Shown: positions 11,228 to 22,565 of the stretch, one piece after another
Layout: the number at the start of each line of letters is the position of its first letter
Position numbering within the stretch: the first letter of the stretch is position 1
Origin: Chara braunii
Lineage: Eukaryota > Streptophyta > Charophyceae > Charales > Characeae
Length of the DNA: 64,000 nt
Direction: 5' to 3'
Assembly: GCA_003427395.1 (NCBI GenBank)
Contig: BFEA01000007.1
Coordinates: 1,242,472-1,306,471 of the forward strand
Position numbers and translations under genes: made by a program
Notes under the pieces: generated by a model
What the model was told of the DNA's origin: nothing
What the model saw: only the letters and a program-made list of their open reading frames with translations
Databases searched by the model: none

Positions 11228-11545
11228 TCGATCGTGAGGGAGGCAATCACGAGTATATGGTGAGATTCGCTCAAGTGCGTGGCGTTGCACATAGCACATA
11301 CAAGTGCCTTGCGCTATTGTTCCTACATCTGCACTAATTTGGGGATATGTATATTGAATATATGTGCTTATGTTCATTGGTGATAGAGGTATGATGGTGG
11401 GGAGTTGAGTGAGGCAATCGCGAATGGATGGTGAGATTCGAGTATGAGCCTGGACGTATCATGTATACAAGTGCCCTCCGCTATTGTTGCTGTGCTTTGC
11501 ACTGTTTTGTTGTGATAGGTGTATTGAATATCTCAGATAATGTTG
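11228..11545. repeat. Imperfect tandem duplication, about 181-bp period
   Basis: GAGGCAATCACGAGTATATGG at about 11230 and GAGGCAATCGCGAATGGATGG at about 11411 each precede TACAAGTGCCYTBCGCTATTGTT. No gene signal. Confidence 0.7.
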
Positions 11546-11776
11546 ATGATCGACAGATTATGAGAGTTTTAAGGTGCGGCTCCCGACCAATAGATTGGTG
11601 CCGCCAGCGAGAGCACACTAGAGGGGGCTGCTCTTACGACCCCCTCTAGTGGACCTAGAGGGGGCTGCTTTTACCACCCTCCCTAGTGGACCCGTGGCTG
11701 GTTTTTGTTCCAAAAAAAAAAAAGAGGGACAGGAGCAGGAATAGTTTTGGGTGGAAAACTGGTCATCCTTGGAAAG

Positions 11777-11890
11777 TTGGAATTGAAACGAATGCAATTC
11801 TATCAGATTGAGTAAAATAAACGGATTAGGTGTTGGAATGGAAATGAATGCAATTCTATATATCAGATTGAGTAAAATAAACGGACTAGG
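11777..11890. repeat. Tandem duplication, about 57-bp unit
   Basis: Two copies of a unit containing GAATGCAATTCTAT and CAGATTGAGTAAAATAAACG, separated by small changes. Confidence 0.75.
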
Positions 11891-11899
11891 TTACGACTT

Positions 11900-13930
11900 G
11901 TATGGAGTGATGAAAACGATTGTTTCAGACGAGACCTCATCAAACTGGAATGTTTTTGAGGGCAAATCTTGAACGGTTCACCTTTTCCAGCTCTGCTGAG
12001 GAGTATGCTCATTGCGTATTCGTTTTTTTTAATCGTTTGCTAAGCACTTTCTGTCCCGGCCGTGGAAACGAACATCGAGGATTATGGAAATCGGTAATTC
12101 ATGAGAGAGAGAGAGCGAAGGTGTGCGCATAAACTGAAATGCTGAGTAATGCAAATTCTTGGCAAGATTAAAATCAGGAGGACACCCAAGAGCCTAGGTC
12201 AGTGTGTACACCGATGAACTGTTGAAATACAGACCAGGTGCTGTGTTCGAAGCCACATGATGGAACTTGACAAGTAAAACCAACCAACTACTAATGAATT
12301 GTTTGGGGCCGGTCGGCTCAATGATAATATCTCAAGGCCGTCGCCCTTTTAGAATTTAAAAACAAATAACAAATAAAAAAATAAGGAGCAGCCCAAATCA
12401 CCCGAGAGGTGAGGCCTTAGCGAGGAAGGGATGATCATTTTCTTGACCATTCCCGCATGCGGGGCCGGGCATGTGGTCGACCCACGCGGAATGTTCGACC
12501 CGCTGCTGTTGTCTGATCTGCCTCGAAGTTAATCTCCCTAACGATAGTATAGGGGCTCGCTTTTCACTCACCGAAAGGACGAATGAAAATGAATCTTGTG
12601 AAAATGACTCTTGCGGTAGAACGTGGAAATAAACACCCTCAATTTTGTAGTTTGTGCGTGTGGTGAGGGCTGGTGCGCGGCCCGTACGCGTATGAATGAC
12701 GTACGTCTGCCGACCCCACGGAGACGGTATCAGCTGCTTATGTCACATCTCTACCTATCTTGCTATCGCGATGGGGGAAGTGCGCCTCGCTCATGTGTCG
12801 CGCTACCTTCATCATAAACTTGGGGAGATAGCGGACCTTCTCCAATGTTCCATCACGGTGTCTTCCTTACACGTTTCTGTGTTGAACTCTTTTGAGTATT
12901 CCTCCCTTACAAGAACCCCCGTCGTTGCGTGAATATGGTCATCCTCCTTTACAAGAACCCTCGTCGTTGCGCGAATATGGTCGCCACGCTCATCATGATC
13001 ATGATTTGCGGGGGATGGCAGAACATGTCTAACCTCCCATCACCCTGTCTTCCTAAGACGATTGCGTGCTGAACTCGTATTCCTCCCTTACAACGAACCC
13101 GTTGTTGCGCGGATTTGGTCTATACCTTCACCTCCCATCTCCCTGTCGTGGTCTCTACATTTACCTCACACCACCCTGCTGATCATCAACATTAAACTCT
13201 TCGCGTATTCCTCCCGTGCGATGAACCTGGTCGTTGCGCGAATTCGGTTTTTTTCGTGTGCGTTGGTCGGTCGTTGGGCAAACACAATGCAGGTTTTCGT
13301 ATCTGACCGTGTTCCCTCCTCTTTCTGTGCACGATCTGAGATTGGCCTTCTGTATTTTACTACCGTCTGTGTACCCGAATAAAACGTACTGTCATTACTA
13401 TAGCTGTTTTCGAGGATATCAGAAGTTTTGCTAACCTCCCATCAGCAGCTTGGTTTCCTTGCACGTTTGCGTGCTGAACGCTTCAAGCATTTCTCCTCTG
13501 TTCCCTCTTTCCGTGCACGATCTGAAGTCGGCCTTTCTTTATTACCCGAATAAAGGCTTTGTCATTATAGGTGTATTTAGGGCAACTTTTGAGTCTACCC
13601 TTCTTGTATAAGAGGTCTATAAAGAAGGGTAAAGCGTACAAGCACGTCGTGAGGAACTTAACCCTCAGGCGATTGTTGCGCCGCCGTCGAATGGCTGCGC
13701 TCTTCGACCAGGATCTGAGCGAGGAGTATACGTTTTTCATTCCAGCCGTGAAACGCCCTGGATGTTGACATCTCCCTCTTCCTTGGCAGTTGACAGTACG
13801 TGTCGTCTTTGAATTGTGTGATCGACTGATTGAAAAGAACGTTCTCTGAAAGAAGCTGTTCCATTGCACTTAGCTGACGGTAAATTGTTGTTCGGCCTTT
13901 TTTTGTGAATGTGCGTGCAGTTGTTTCGAG
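11900..13930. other. No gene seen; degenerate repeats
   Basis: 12860-13500 contains diverged copies built on TATTCCTCCCTTACAAGAACCC and CGTTGTTGCGCG. The remainder shows nothing recognisable. Relatives of the CCGAATACAACGTACGGTCATTATAGCTGTAT hairpin arm occur near 13375 and 13545. Confidence 0.5.
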
Positions 13931-13935
13931 TTTCA

Positions 13936-14590
13936 GCGCGCTGTGAATGGGGAAGCGCACGTTCATTCTTGGAGCCGAAGGGGAGTCTTATTCTGTTTGC
14001 GTTGCCCTAGGAGTTGAGGGCGCGGCGGGATTTCGGTGTGAGACGACGATAATCAGGTGATGGGGGATCCTTGGTCTAGGACTTGCGCCGATTTGCGCTC
14101 AGCGCGCTGTGAATGGGGAAGCGGGGCATTCATTCGTGCGGCCTAAGTGGAGTGCTTCCTGTTTGTCTTGCTCCAGGAGATGAGGGCACGGCGGCGTTTT
14201 CGACGATCATGATGTGATTGGGGCCTCTTGGTCGAGGACTTGCGCGGATTGCGTGGGGAAAAATCGTGTCGGCGTGCTGTGATTGGGGAAGCGGGCATTC
14301 ATGGTTGCAGCGCAAGTGAAGTCCTTCCTGTTCGCCTTGCTCTAGTAGGACACGGCGACATTTTCGTGTGAGACGACGGACTCTTCGTCGAGGACTTGCG
14401 CGGATTCGCGTGGTGGGGAAAGTTGTCTTGGCGCGTTGTGAAGGAGGAAGTGTGCACTCACGTAAAGCGAAGGGAAGTTGATCTGCTTGCCTGGCTCTAT
14501 AGGAGGGGTGAGGGAACGTTGGAGATTTGCGGGACGGAGATGGAGGTGGGGGAATGGGGACTCTGCACTCGGACTCTGGCGGATGTGCTT
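13936..14590. repeat. Satellite-like array, about 165-bp unit, four diverged copies
   Basis: Units begin near 13936, 14098, 14270 and 14431 with GCGCGCTGTGAATGGGGAAGC or variants. They share a C-rich Cys-free middle (CTTGCTC.AGGAG) and end near GAGGACTTGCGCGGATT. Spacing is about 160-172 bp. Units diverge substantially. Confidence 0.7.
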
Positions 14591-14599
14591 GCAGGAGCA

Positions 14600-15390
14600 T
14601 GTGCGGATGCAGTTTTCCCTTTGACTGTTTGGACATGGGAAACTGCTGTGATGTTGAGGAACGCGTACGACCTCGTGACGAGTCGTTTTGCTCGGTTGTT
14701 GCTCCCTTCTTTTTCTGTTGATGGCCTCAGTTAACGTCGCAGTTCGCTCGCTGTTGTCCTCGTTATCTTTCCTTAGAGATTAGGTGGCGGTCTTGAGAAC
14801 CTCGTTGTCTTTCCAAACGGAGAACTCTATTTGTTCCAAATGATGTATTATTAGGTTACAACGAGGTTTTGCGCTTTCGCATCGCCAACTACTGTTTGAA
14901 ACAGTCGGAATCCAAAAAAAAAATTCGAGAGAGAAATCCAAATTTTTAATCTGTTTGCGCTGTCAATCTGAAATGATGCTTTCTGGATGGACACCTCAGG
15001 ACGTGTTCAGCGCGAACGGAAATGGTTTTCGTCGACACGCTGGAAGGACGTGCTGCTTCCATCGGAAGCAACGGCCTGAAGAAGATCGGCAGACGCTTTG
15101 TGAAAAGAGCCCTTTATGTCCAAGGGCGCGCCACCGCAGGATGTGTTGTATTTGAGACCATGAGGCCTTTACTATTGTTGGAGTCGATAAAAAGCCTACG
15201 TGGCTGTGCGTGTCAAGCAGCGTTCTGTTGTTTTCCCCGTCCGGTACAGTCGTGCGTTGGGTTGTTTGGGGGAACTTGAAGAGAGTACCGAAGTCTTGTT
15301 TTTTGGCATTGTGTTCCTTTAGGCACGGAAGTCGCAAGCCGATTCAACTCGTAAGACTCTGATGGCAAATGAACTCCGCGTTAAAACCAC
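14600..15390. other. No supported feature
   Basis: Short overlapping frames only; none has a recognisable domain. Confidence 0.5.
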
Positions 15391-15400
15391 CAGGGAATCA

Positions 15401-15580
15401 TGTCAATACCTTTCTCGGCCTCTAGGCTAATAAGAGATAAAGTGTAAGTGTTTCTGATGTGTATTCGGACCTCAGCAAAAAAACACACACATGTCAATAC
15501 CTTTCTCGGCCTCTAGGCTAATAAGATAGTGTTAAGTGTTTATGATGTGTATCCGGACCTGAGCAAAAAAACACACACAC
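15401..15580. repeat. Tandem duplication, 91-bp unit
   Basis: TGTCAATACCTTTCTCGGCC starts at 15401 and 15492. Units end in AGCAAAAAAACACACACA. Confidence 0.9.
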
Positions 15581-16316
15581 TGCGCGTGAAATCAATGAAA
15601 GTGGGAAGCTGAAATATCACTGTGGAAAAAGAAAGGCAGTGATCTTATGTGCTGTGCGTCGCAGCTCAAGCAAGTGCCTATGCTGTTCTTGATCAGTTTA
15701 ATATCCGATCCGTGGTCCGTCGGGCCATATTAAAAAAGCAGTTATGTCCATCAATAAATTATTCCACATGTGAGTCGTGAGCATGCTTTCGTTTGAATTT
15801 GAACACACTCCTTGCCAAATTTGGGAAAGACAAAATTCAAATTGGCCATATTGACATTTGAATTTGCCTTGCCCAATCGTTGTCGCAGATGATTTTCTCT
15901 CATAGTCACACCCGGGCAAACAGTTGAGGAGAGTAGCGAACGACGTGTTCGAAGAAGAGAGATGGGGGTCGCGCCACTAACTCACCGAACGTGCAAATTT
16001 AGAATGAATCTCCTTCCAGAACATGGAAAGATGCACCGTCGTATTCTCGTCTTTTCTGGATGTGGAGAGTAATGGAGCGAAGCCCATGGACAGTGCATGG
16101 CACACGGAGGAGCGTGTTGGTAGATCGATGCAGTTGGCCATTCACGCCCGGGCATTCGGGAAATACGGAAAACTCACGTGAGCTACGTACTTGCGCTCAG
16201 CACAAGTACGTATTGTTTAGTGAAAGGCGAAAGCATAGTACGCCCACCCAGCCGGGCACGCAGCCATTGTGATTCGTGCGTAAAATATCAGTTTTTGGAG
16301 TTTTGTGCGCATGGCA

Positions 16317-16398
16317 TCTGGTACCGGATGTCGCGAAGCAACTGGGAACGTCAGTAGTCTGGTACCGGATGTCGCGAAGCAACTGGGAACGTCAGTAC
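16317..16398. repeat. Tandem duplication, 41-bp unit, two identical copies
   Basis: TCTGGTACCGGATGTCGCGA begins at 16317 and 16358. Copies are nearly or fully identical, implying a recent event. Confidence 0.9.
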
Positions 16399-16399
16399 A

Positions 16400-17490
16400 G
16401 ATGAGAACGGAAGTCCGCGTGATACCTGTGCTGATCGAGTGCGAGTGTGAGTGGGTTGTGTGTGGTGTGTGGGAGGGTGTTGGCCTTAGACACTGCTGTT
16501 ATGCGGGCTGTTGGGGGTTGGGGACGATGAAAAGGGAGGCGCAGCTACTTTAGGAAAAATGATGGGTCTTTGCGTTAGCCGGACCCCCACCGGCGGAGCC
16601 ACACCCCATCCTTGACCACCATGGTTGAGCCGGGGGGGCAACAGGCATCCCGTCTGACGGCTGGGGGGAGAGGAGACACCAAAGCTATGTTCGCAGGGGT
16701 GCCCTGTATAAGCCTTAGGAGTGGTGGTAGGCAGGTTGTCAAGATGAATAGAAAGAATTTGGAAGGTGATGAAAGATTTGGGAGAGAACGTAGCGTAGTT
16801 ATAAAACTAACGAACGAAAAACGAGTCTAAAGATAGACGGAATTCACCTCTACTCTATTTTCTAATCACAACGTTATTCGATTGCAAAGTAGCCAAAGTC
16901 ACCAAGACGTCCCGGTCCCTCCCTTAATTGCGAGAGGTGGCTACGCTCGCAGAGGTCCCCTGTAAAGGCTTAGGAATTGTGGATGGTAGGTAGGTAGTGA
17001 AAGCTGGAATTGAGAGAGAGAGAGAAGAAAAAAGAGCTGAGCACATTCCGGCTGCAACTCGAACAACATTGTTTGTCTATTGGCCCCTTCATGTCGTGTA
17101 GCAAGTAAACCAATCGCATCGCAGCCTGGTAGCTGTTGTGTGTCATTTTTTTCTGTCTGTTGGACCCTTGGGCTTTGTAGCAAACAGGGTGCTCACAAGC
17201 GTTCACTTAGAAAGTCGGTTGGTGAGGGAGGGCCTTGCCAAAGTCGGTGATGGCGTTCTGGACATCGCAGGTACAGGACGTCGGCAACGTCAGTGCAAAA
17301 TTGCAAATGATGTACAGACGGGCGTAGCTGCATTGACTACTCGCAAAATGTGCGAAATGAGAACGAGGGTCACATCACAGTGGAAAAGAAGAAATAACGA
17401 AAGTATCTTCCCAAGAAAGTGGTGAGATGCATCCGTTGCTTTTGCCAGTAACGGATGCATCTAGCCATTGGGCCTATCTCTGCACTAGTC
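16400..17490. other. No supported gene
   Basis: Only short frames. Two G-rich stretches at 16616-16760 and 16920-16990 share AGGTCCCCTGTA/GGTGCCCTGTATAAGCCTTAGGA, suggesting a further diverged repeat. Confidence 0.4.
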
Positions 17491-17491
17491 T

Positions 17492-17570
17492 CTAAATGTG
17501 CAAAACGAGAGTGAATCTTCCGGTAGAATATGGAAAAATACACGGCAATGATTTTTGTCTTTTGTGCATT
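17492..17570 (+). repeat. Dispersed short repeat copy (GTGCAAAACGAGAG family)
   Basis: AAATGTGCAAAACGAGAGTG, then AGAATATGGAAAAATACACGG, then GATTTTTGTCTTTTGTGCAT. An inverted relative follows at 17885-17975. Confidence 0.7.
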
Positions 17571-17693
17571 TCAAGAGCAGTGCAGCGAGGGCCATCTCAG
17601 GGGGAAGAAGGGGCACTCGTACGTCTTTCGTTTCGACAGTGGTGTGGCGAGGTCCTGAGGCGCTCGCTGCGCTACAGAACACCAGGCCATCTC

Positions 17694-17772
17694 GGGACGC
17701 TTTCTTGACCGGACACATGCACAACGTCGGAATCTTCCGAATGCATCTGGTCCCTAAAGCGTCCAAATGCAT
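17694..17772. mobile_element. Fold-back unit, third copy
   Basis: GGGACGCTTTCTTGACC pairs with GGTCCCTAAAGCGTCC. It shares CCGAATGCATCTGGTCC with the units at 10603 and 10761. Confidence 0.5.
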
Positions 17773-18174
17773 GTCCAGTGTTGTGCAGTGGAGGGAGGCG
17801 CCGAGTCGTCTCAGTCTGTCTGTCACTCTTGTCAGAGGGGTCGCTATGGCGAGTTTTGGTATAGGGCCGCCGCGCTCCACTATTCACGACATGCACAAAA
17901 GACAAAACAATATGGCGGTGGATGTCTCTTCCCAGGTTTTTGCGGAAGATTCATTCTCATTTCGTGCATTTTGGTGAGTAGCGGAGCGAATGATATGCAA
18001 TGACAAACAACTGCGTGACGTTGCCGACGTCCTGTTCTGCGAGGTCTGCAACGCCATCGCCGGCTTTTTGAGGTCCGCAAGTCCTCGCCGATTTTCATGA
18101 GAAAAGAAGTGGCCGGCCGGAAGGCGTATGGTGTGTATGAACAGAATCGACGAAGTAGACAGAGAGCCTCGCTC

Positions 18175-18291
18175 GACTACCTTCTTCCCCCGAATACAAC
18201 GTACGGTCATTATAGCTGTATTTGAGGCATCTTTCAGTCTAGATACAGCTATAAAATGACCGTACGTTGTATTCGGGGGAAGAAGGTAGTC
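18175..18291. mobile_element. Near-perfect long hairpin
   Basis: The left arm 18175-18221 pairs with 18243-18291 around a 21-nt loop, with only a 2-nt indel in roughly 47 bp. The arm contains CCGAATACAACGTACGGTCA. Half-copies are at 18690-18765 and near 13375 and 13545. No ORF inside; a MITE-like element is likely. Confidence 0.65.
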
Positions 18292-18689
18292 TCGATATGC
18301 AAGGGAAGACCAGAAACGAAACCATGGCGGTGTATCTTTTCATGCTCTAGGGGAAGATACACTCTCGTTCGTTTTCAAAAAAAAGGAAAAGAAAAAACAA
18401 GGAGGAAAACAAATGGAACATTTTGTTTTGACTGTTTAGAACAGTTAAATACGATTCGTCCCGACTGCATATACAGCGTTTAAGCGCCCTCCGCTGTTGT
18501 TGCAGGCATCTCCAGAAACAACCCTTGAAATGTATCTGGACGGAAAGACCGCTATTATACGTTTCATACCTGCTCATGCCGGCGGATGTGAATGCGCCAC
18601 AAATGTTTTTCTCCTTACATTCTTTTCCAGCGACGTTTCAGTGTCCTACAGCTCTGGCGCGGGTAGACCGACATCTTATCCCACGGTGG

Positions 18690-18765
18690 CTACCTTCTTT
18701 CCCCGAATACAACGTACGGGCTTTATAGCTGTGCGGGAGCCATCTTTCCGTCTCGATACAGCTCT
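18690..18765. repeat. Diverged copy of the 18175 hairpin
   Basis: CTTTCCCCGAATACAACGTACG, then TTTATAGCTGT, then CATCTTTCCGTCTCGATACAGCT. The right arm has decayed. Confidence 0.6.
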
Positions 18766-18956
18766 ATTCACCGTAGTGGGAGCGAGCTCCCCTGAAGGAG
18801 AAATGTGAGTATCATGGCAGCCCTTTGCTTATTCCACATGCATTTGTAAAAAAAATGAAAAAAAACAGAACAGTCGCACGGTTATACAAATCAAGTCAAG
18901 GCAAGAAGGCCGTTTTCCCAACTACCGGTAGTTGCAGAAAGAGTACCCAGGGGTGA

Positions 18957-19085
18957 GGTCCCACTAGCAAAAAGGATTGGATTGAAAGCCTGAATCTGGC
19001 CGCGTTTGTGGACAAGTGCAGAAAATCGAGATTGAACTCCGCCCAGATTCAGGATCTTAATCCCATCCCCGTTGCTAGTGGGACC
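18957..19085. mobile_element. TIR element (MITE-like), 129 bp
   Basis: Ends GGTCCCACTAGCAA and TTGCTAGTGGGACC are exact inverts. The inverted similarity extends about 43 bp inward to CCTGAATCTGG with a few mismatches. No coding capacity. Target duplication not clear. Confidence 0.6.
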
Positions 19086-19271
19086 GTGCTCTAGGAGGCG
19101 CTACTCACACTCGGGAGTTTTCAAAATGAAACTGACCGCGATTACGGCGAGATGCAAAGCACGGCAATCACGTCCAACCGTGCTCTAGGAGGCGCTACTC
19201 ACACTCGGGAGTTTTCAAAATGAATCTGACGGCGATTACGGCGAGATGCATAGCACGGCAATCACGTCCAA
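19084..19271. repeat. Tandem duplication, 94-bp unit
   Basis: CCGTGCTCTAGGAGGCGCTA begins at 19084 and 19178. The units differ at only a few bases. Confidence 0.9.
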
Positions 19272-19440
19272 GAATAAGCAAGAAGGTTCTAGTGCGAGCA
19301 TTTGCCCCAAGGAGGATCTACGCGTAGCGTGTTGGGCGCGCTATGTCGTCCAGTTGTCGACCGATGCACTGCGCTTTTTTTTTACGTCCCGAACCAGCCA
19401 GCTATCAGAATTGTTTTCTTTCGTTTTGTTGGGGAAAAAA

Positions 19441-19475
<35 letters not shown>

Positions 19476-20225
19476 GAGAAGAATTGTTTTCTTTCTTTTT
19501 TTCATAATGTAAGTTTTTTTTCTTGCTTCAATTTTGTACAAAGCATCTGGTCATTTCGCAGAAAAAGAAGTTAACGCGGTTCTAGGGCTCAACTAGACCA
19601 CGCCGAGAAGCAGTGTGCGACGGGGGGAAAAAAAGAAAAAATTCGTGCACGACGGGGGGAAGGGGGGCTGTCACATCTACGGTGCGAAGTTCGCGGAAGG
19701 GTCGCACATGCCTGACCGTCTTCCACGAAGATAACGCACCCTGAAAATGAAATCATACGAGGTAAGTTTCCGTCCTCCTTCCGTGAAAACGAGGGTGCGT
19801 TTGTGATCGAGGGAAAACGGTAGTCGGTGTGTGTGGGTAGGAAGAGGAGAATAAGAAGGCAAAAGAAGAGAGGAAGAAGATAGAAGCCGAACGAAGAAGG
19901 TAGCAACTGGAAGAGGAGAGGCGGGAAGAGAAGATTCAAAGGATGTTTGCCGAATCCGAATAAAGAATGATCGAGGAATGGGATAGAAGAGACAAAAAGA
20001 TTGAAGCAGCGCAGCTACGAATGATAGTGGCGGTTTCAAGGGATCTCACTGCGTAACTTCAGAGCAGAGATGAGAACCGAAATCCAAATGGCACTGGCGG
20101 TGAGCTCTAAGACGCCGAAAAGGGACAGAGAAGTATAAGCGTGCGGGCTGGATGCTACGGACGATGGATCAAAGTTACCATCGAAAAGCGCAAAGGGGGA
20201 GCGAACAAGGAAGTCCTACGCAATA

Positions 20226-20534
20226 ATGGATGATTGGGAGGAGGAAGCGAGAGTCATGTCAAGGGCAGATTATGATAAAAGATTGAGGAGAAAGATTGGC
20301 ATGCCGTTGAAGAATGCTCCTGGTGCAAGGGAAACTCCTGTTTTTGGTATCAAAGGGAATATAGTGCAGAATGTCGTGGATACTAGAGCTAAGCTCATGG
20401 TGAAGGAATGGCGGGAAATCAAGAAGTTACGTGAGGCGAGGGACATCACCTACATCTCGAAGGAGCAAGGTGTTCGTGAGATACTGAACAGATCGGCGTG
20501 GGGTAATGACGACGGGTTCTCGGAAGAGACATGA
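20226..20534 (+). pseudogene. N-terminal fragment of the Penelope-like ORF
   Basis: An open frame of 102 codons starting MDDWEEEARVMSRADYDK, highly charged (Lys/Arg/Glu) with predicted helical character and no recognised domain. It sits just upstream of the GIY-YIG region in the same strand and is read here as part of that element. It could be an unrelated ORF. Confidence 0.4.
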
Positions 20535-20640
20535 GAGTGCAAAGACATCCAAGGCCAATGACGGTTTGTGCCCCCGGTACAACTCATCAAGGCTTACATC
20601 GTCATTCTTTTTCTTTGGGAACAACGATTTGGGGGCACAC

Positions 20641-20990
20641 AAGAGTATCAAAACTGAGAATGATAACTGAGAAAGCCTCTACTGCTTGCAAAGTGTTGAT
20701 AGCATTATTAGGCCATGTCCCGAGGGCGAGGAAGTTCCTAGACTTAGTGTGACAAAATTGGAAATGGTATGATTTTAAGCAACCGGTAGTGTACTGTCAT
20801 GTCTCGCCATGGTGCAAGAGTATCAAAACTGAGAATGATAACTGAGAAAGCCTCTACTGCTTGCAAAGTGTTGATAGCATTATTAGGCCATGTCCCGAGG
20901 GCGAGGAAGTTCCTAGACTTAGTGTGACAAAATTGGAAATGGTATGATTTTAAGCAACCGGTAGTGTACTGTCATGTCTCGCCATGGTGC
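20641..20990. repeat. Exact tandem duplication, 175-bp unit
   Basis: 20641-20815 and 20816-20990 look identical by eye (both begin AAGAGTATCAAAACTGAG and end GCCATGGTGC). As 175 is not a multiple of three, the duplication breaks the Penelope-like reading frame just before GIY-YIG. Confidence 0.95.
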
Positions 20991-21350
20991 ATGAAAGCGT
21001 ATATTGGTAGGTCCATTAGAGTTGTGGCCGAAAGATGGTGGGAACAAGTCGTTAGGTGCACGACATCAAGAACGGAGGATAGAGCGTCTTTGCTTTACAA
21101 GTGGCTGGGAAAATCCAGTTGGAGAAGATATGTTGTTATTCCTATTGCTACTTCGGAAGTCAGTGGACTAGGGTACTTAGAGAAGAAACTCATAAAAAGG
21201 TTTTCCCCGTCACTTAACATGGTAGGTGCAAGACATAAAGGGAACGCGACGAAGATACCGGGAAGAAGGGAAAGACAATCGCCGGTAGCTAAAGGCAAGG
21301 AAAAGGATGTGGCGAAGCGGACACGCATTATTGTTTTTCGGAAGAAATAG
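20928..21350 (+). pseudogene. GIY-YIG endonuclease domain of the Penelope-like element
   Basis: GIY-YIG nucleases cut DNA with a single conserved domain; in Penelope-like elements this makes the nick that primes reverse transcription. Visible features in order: VVYCHVS (the GIY strand, with Gly replaced), AYIGRS (YIG), ERWWEQ (the conserved Arg helix), a Trp/Tyr-rich middle, then YLEKKLIKRFSPSLNM, holding the expected catalytic Glu and the terminal Asn. A basic Lys/Arg tail follows. The open frame starts at 20964, but the domain runs upstream into the second copy of the 175-bp duplication. Motif order is convincing, though no search could be run. Confidence 0.55.
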
Positions 21351-21831
21351 TAGTTCCCTTGGTAATACTAGCTTACATGTGTTTGGACTCACACTACAGA
21401 GAGGGAAAAAAACAGATTCAGATCGTTAGCGAAGTTGGCAAAATCTGGGGAGAGGACTGGTCGTTAGTAAAGAGATTGTTTGGTACCTCGACAGTTGTAA
21501 CATAGGCAGGAAAGATAGCTCTATCCCACACAAAAACTTGGTTTGAGGATAGGGTTTACTTTTGGATTGCCCCCATCGTCCTCACAAAAAACTCGAGGGA
21601 CCGAGGGAAAGGGTATCTACGACAACTATTAGAAATGCCTTTCAAGCGGAAGGAATTGTCGATTTTGTCTGTGGATAGACTTATGTATCTCTAACACTGT
21701 GCTAGTTCGTTCAAGGAAAAGGAAAAGAGGAGAACGATCAAAGACTTCCTAGGAAAGGTAGTGGGTAAGAAAGCTTGTGTAAATATCCGGAAGCGGATCA
21801 CTGTTTGGACTAGGTTCAGTAGCGAGGTAAC

Positions 21832-22565
21832 ATGAATGTAGCTGAGAAGCCGGAATTAACATGTACGTGCAAACACTATGATCTGCCCGTCCTTAGTGGC
21901 CACATACTCGCAAGGATAGCAGATATCCAAGGGTTGTCAGCCCTGACTCTCAACGGTAAGATCGTCGTCCGTCCCAGATTCGATACGATGGAGGAAGAAG
22001 TCAACGAGCTCCAGACTGATAGTTGCTTCACGTCAGAGCGGAACGAGCGCGGCGATTCGGATGAAGGGTTGGTCTTCGCCGTCAAAAGACAGTTCAAGAA
22101 CCTGCTGCAAGTTGATAGGAATGCAAGTGACCAGGTGCTGATGTGTCCCTCCAAGTACCATCACGGCCTGGATAAGATGTTTTCCTGGAGCGTGACATAC
22201 GATGAGGTTAACAACAGCGAGTCAAAAACGTTGAAGAAGATGAAGCGGGAGTTTGTAACTCGGGACCTGCACAAGTTGGTGAAATGGGACTCAAGAGAGA
22301 AGATGGGTAAACCGTACGTGTTGCCCAAGCACAAGGACCTTACAAGGACCTTGAGCGATGGCGGACCATTGCCCCTACTTGTAGCGAACCCACAATGACC
22401 GCGAGCCGATGGGTTGTGAGAGCTCTCAACCACCTTTTGAAGAAGTTATCCGGGGCTTGGCATTTCAACGTTACTGCAACGACCATGCTCAAGCAAGACT
22501 TGGAGAGAGCGGAGAAGTCACATATGTTTAACGAAGTGACGATGACGCTGTGTGGTCACATTCTT
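21832..22565 (+). pseudogene. RT-proximal part of the Penelope-like ORF
   Basis: Two overlapping frames. 21832-22398 encodes a CTCKHYDLPVLSGHILARI stretch (CxC plus His), a mid-region ending KPYVLPKHKDLTRT, which resembles the lead-in to Penelope RT. 22395-22565 encodes SRWVVRALNHLLKKL and WHFNVTATTML, matching the expected next RT segment. The switch near 22395 is a frameshift. The catalytic RT core (YxDD) is missing because the copy is truncated at about 22560. Confidence 0.45.

Larger units (their letters stand above)
19850..22565 (+). mobile_element. Decayed Penelope-like element, GIY-YIG before RT
   Basis: A set of plus-strand fragments in consistent order: a charged helical region (about 19900-20530), a GIY-YIG nuclease domain (about 20928-21350), a linker with in-frame stops (21351-21830), then a CxC-containing region and the start of an RT domain (21832-22565). 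In classical Penelope elements GIY-YIG follows the RT. The reversed order fits the Naiad/Chlamys clade described from green algae and invertebrates. The 3' end is lost at about 22560, where TTCTTGAATC/GTTCTTGATTC simple repeats begin. Several stops, one frameshift near 21830 and a 175-bp duplication show it is dead. Clade assignment is inference. Confidence 0.55.
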
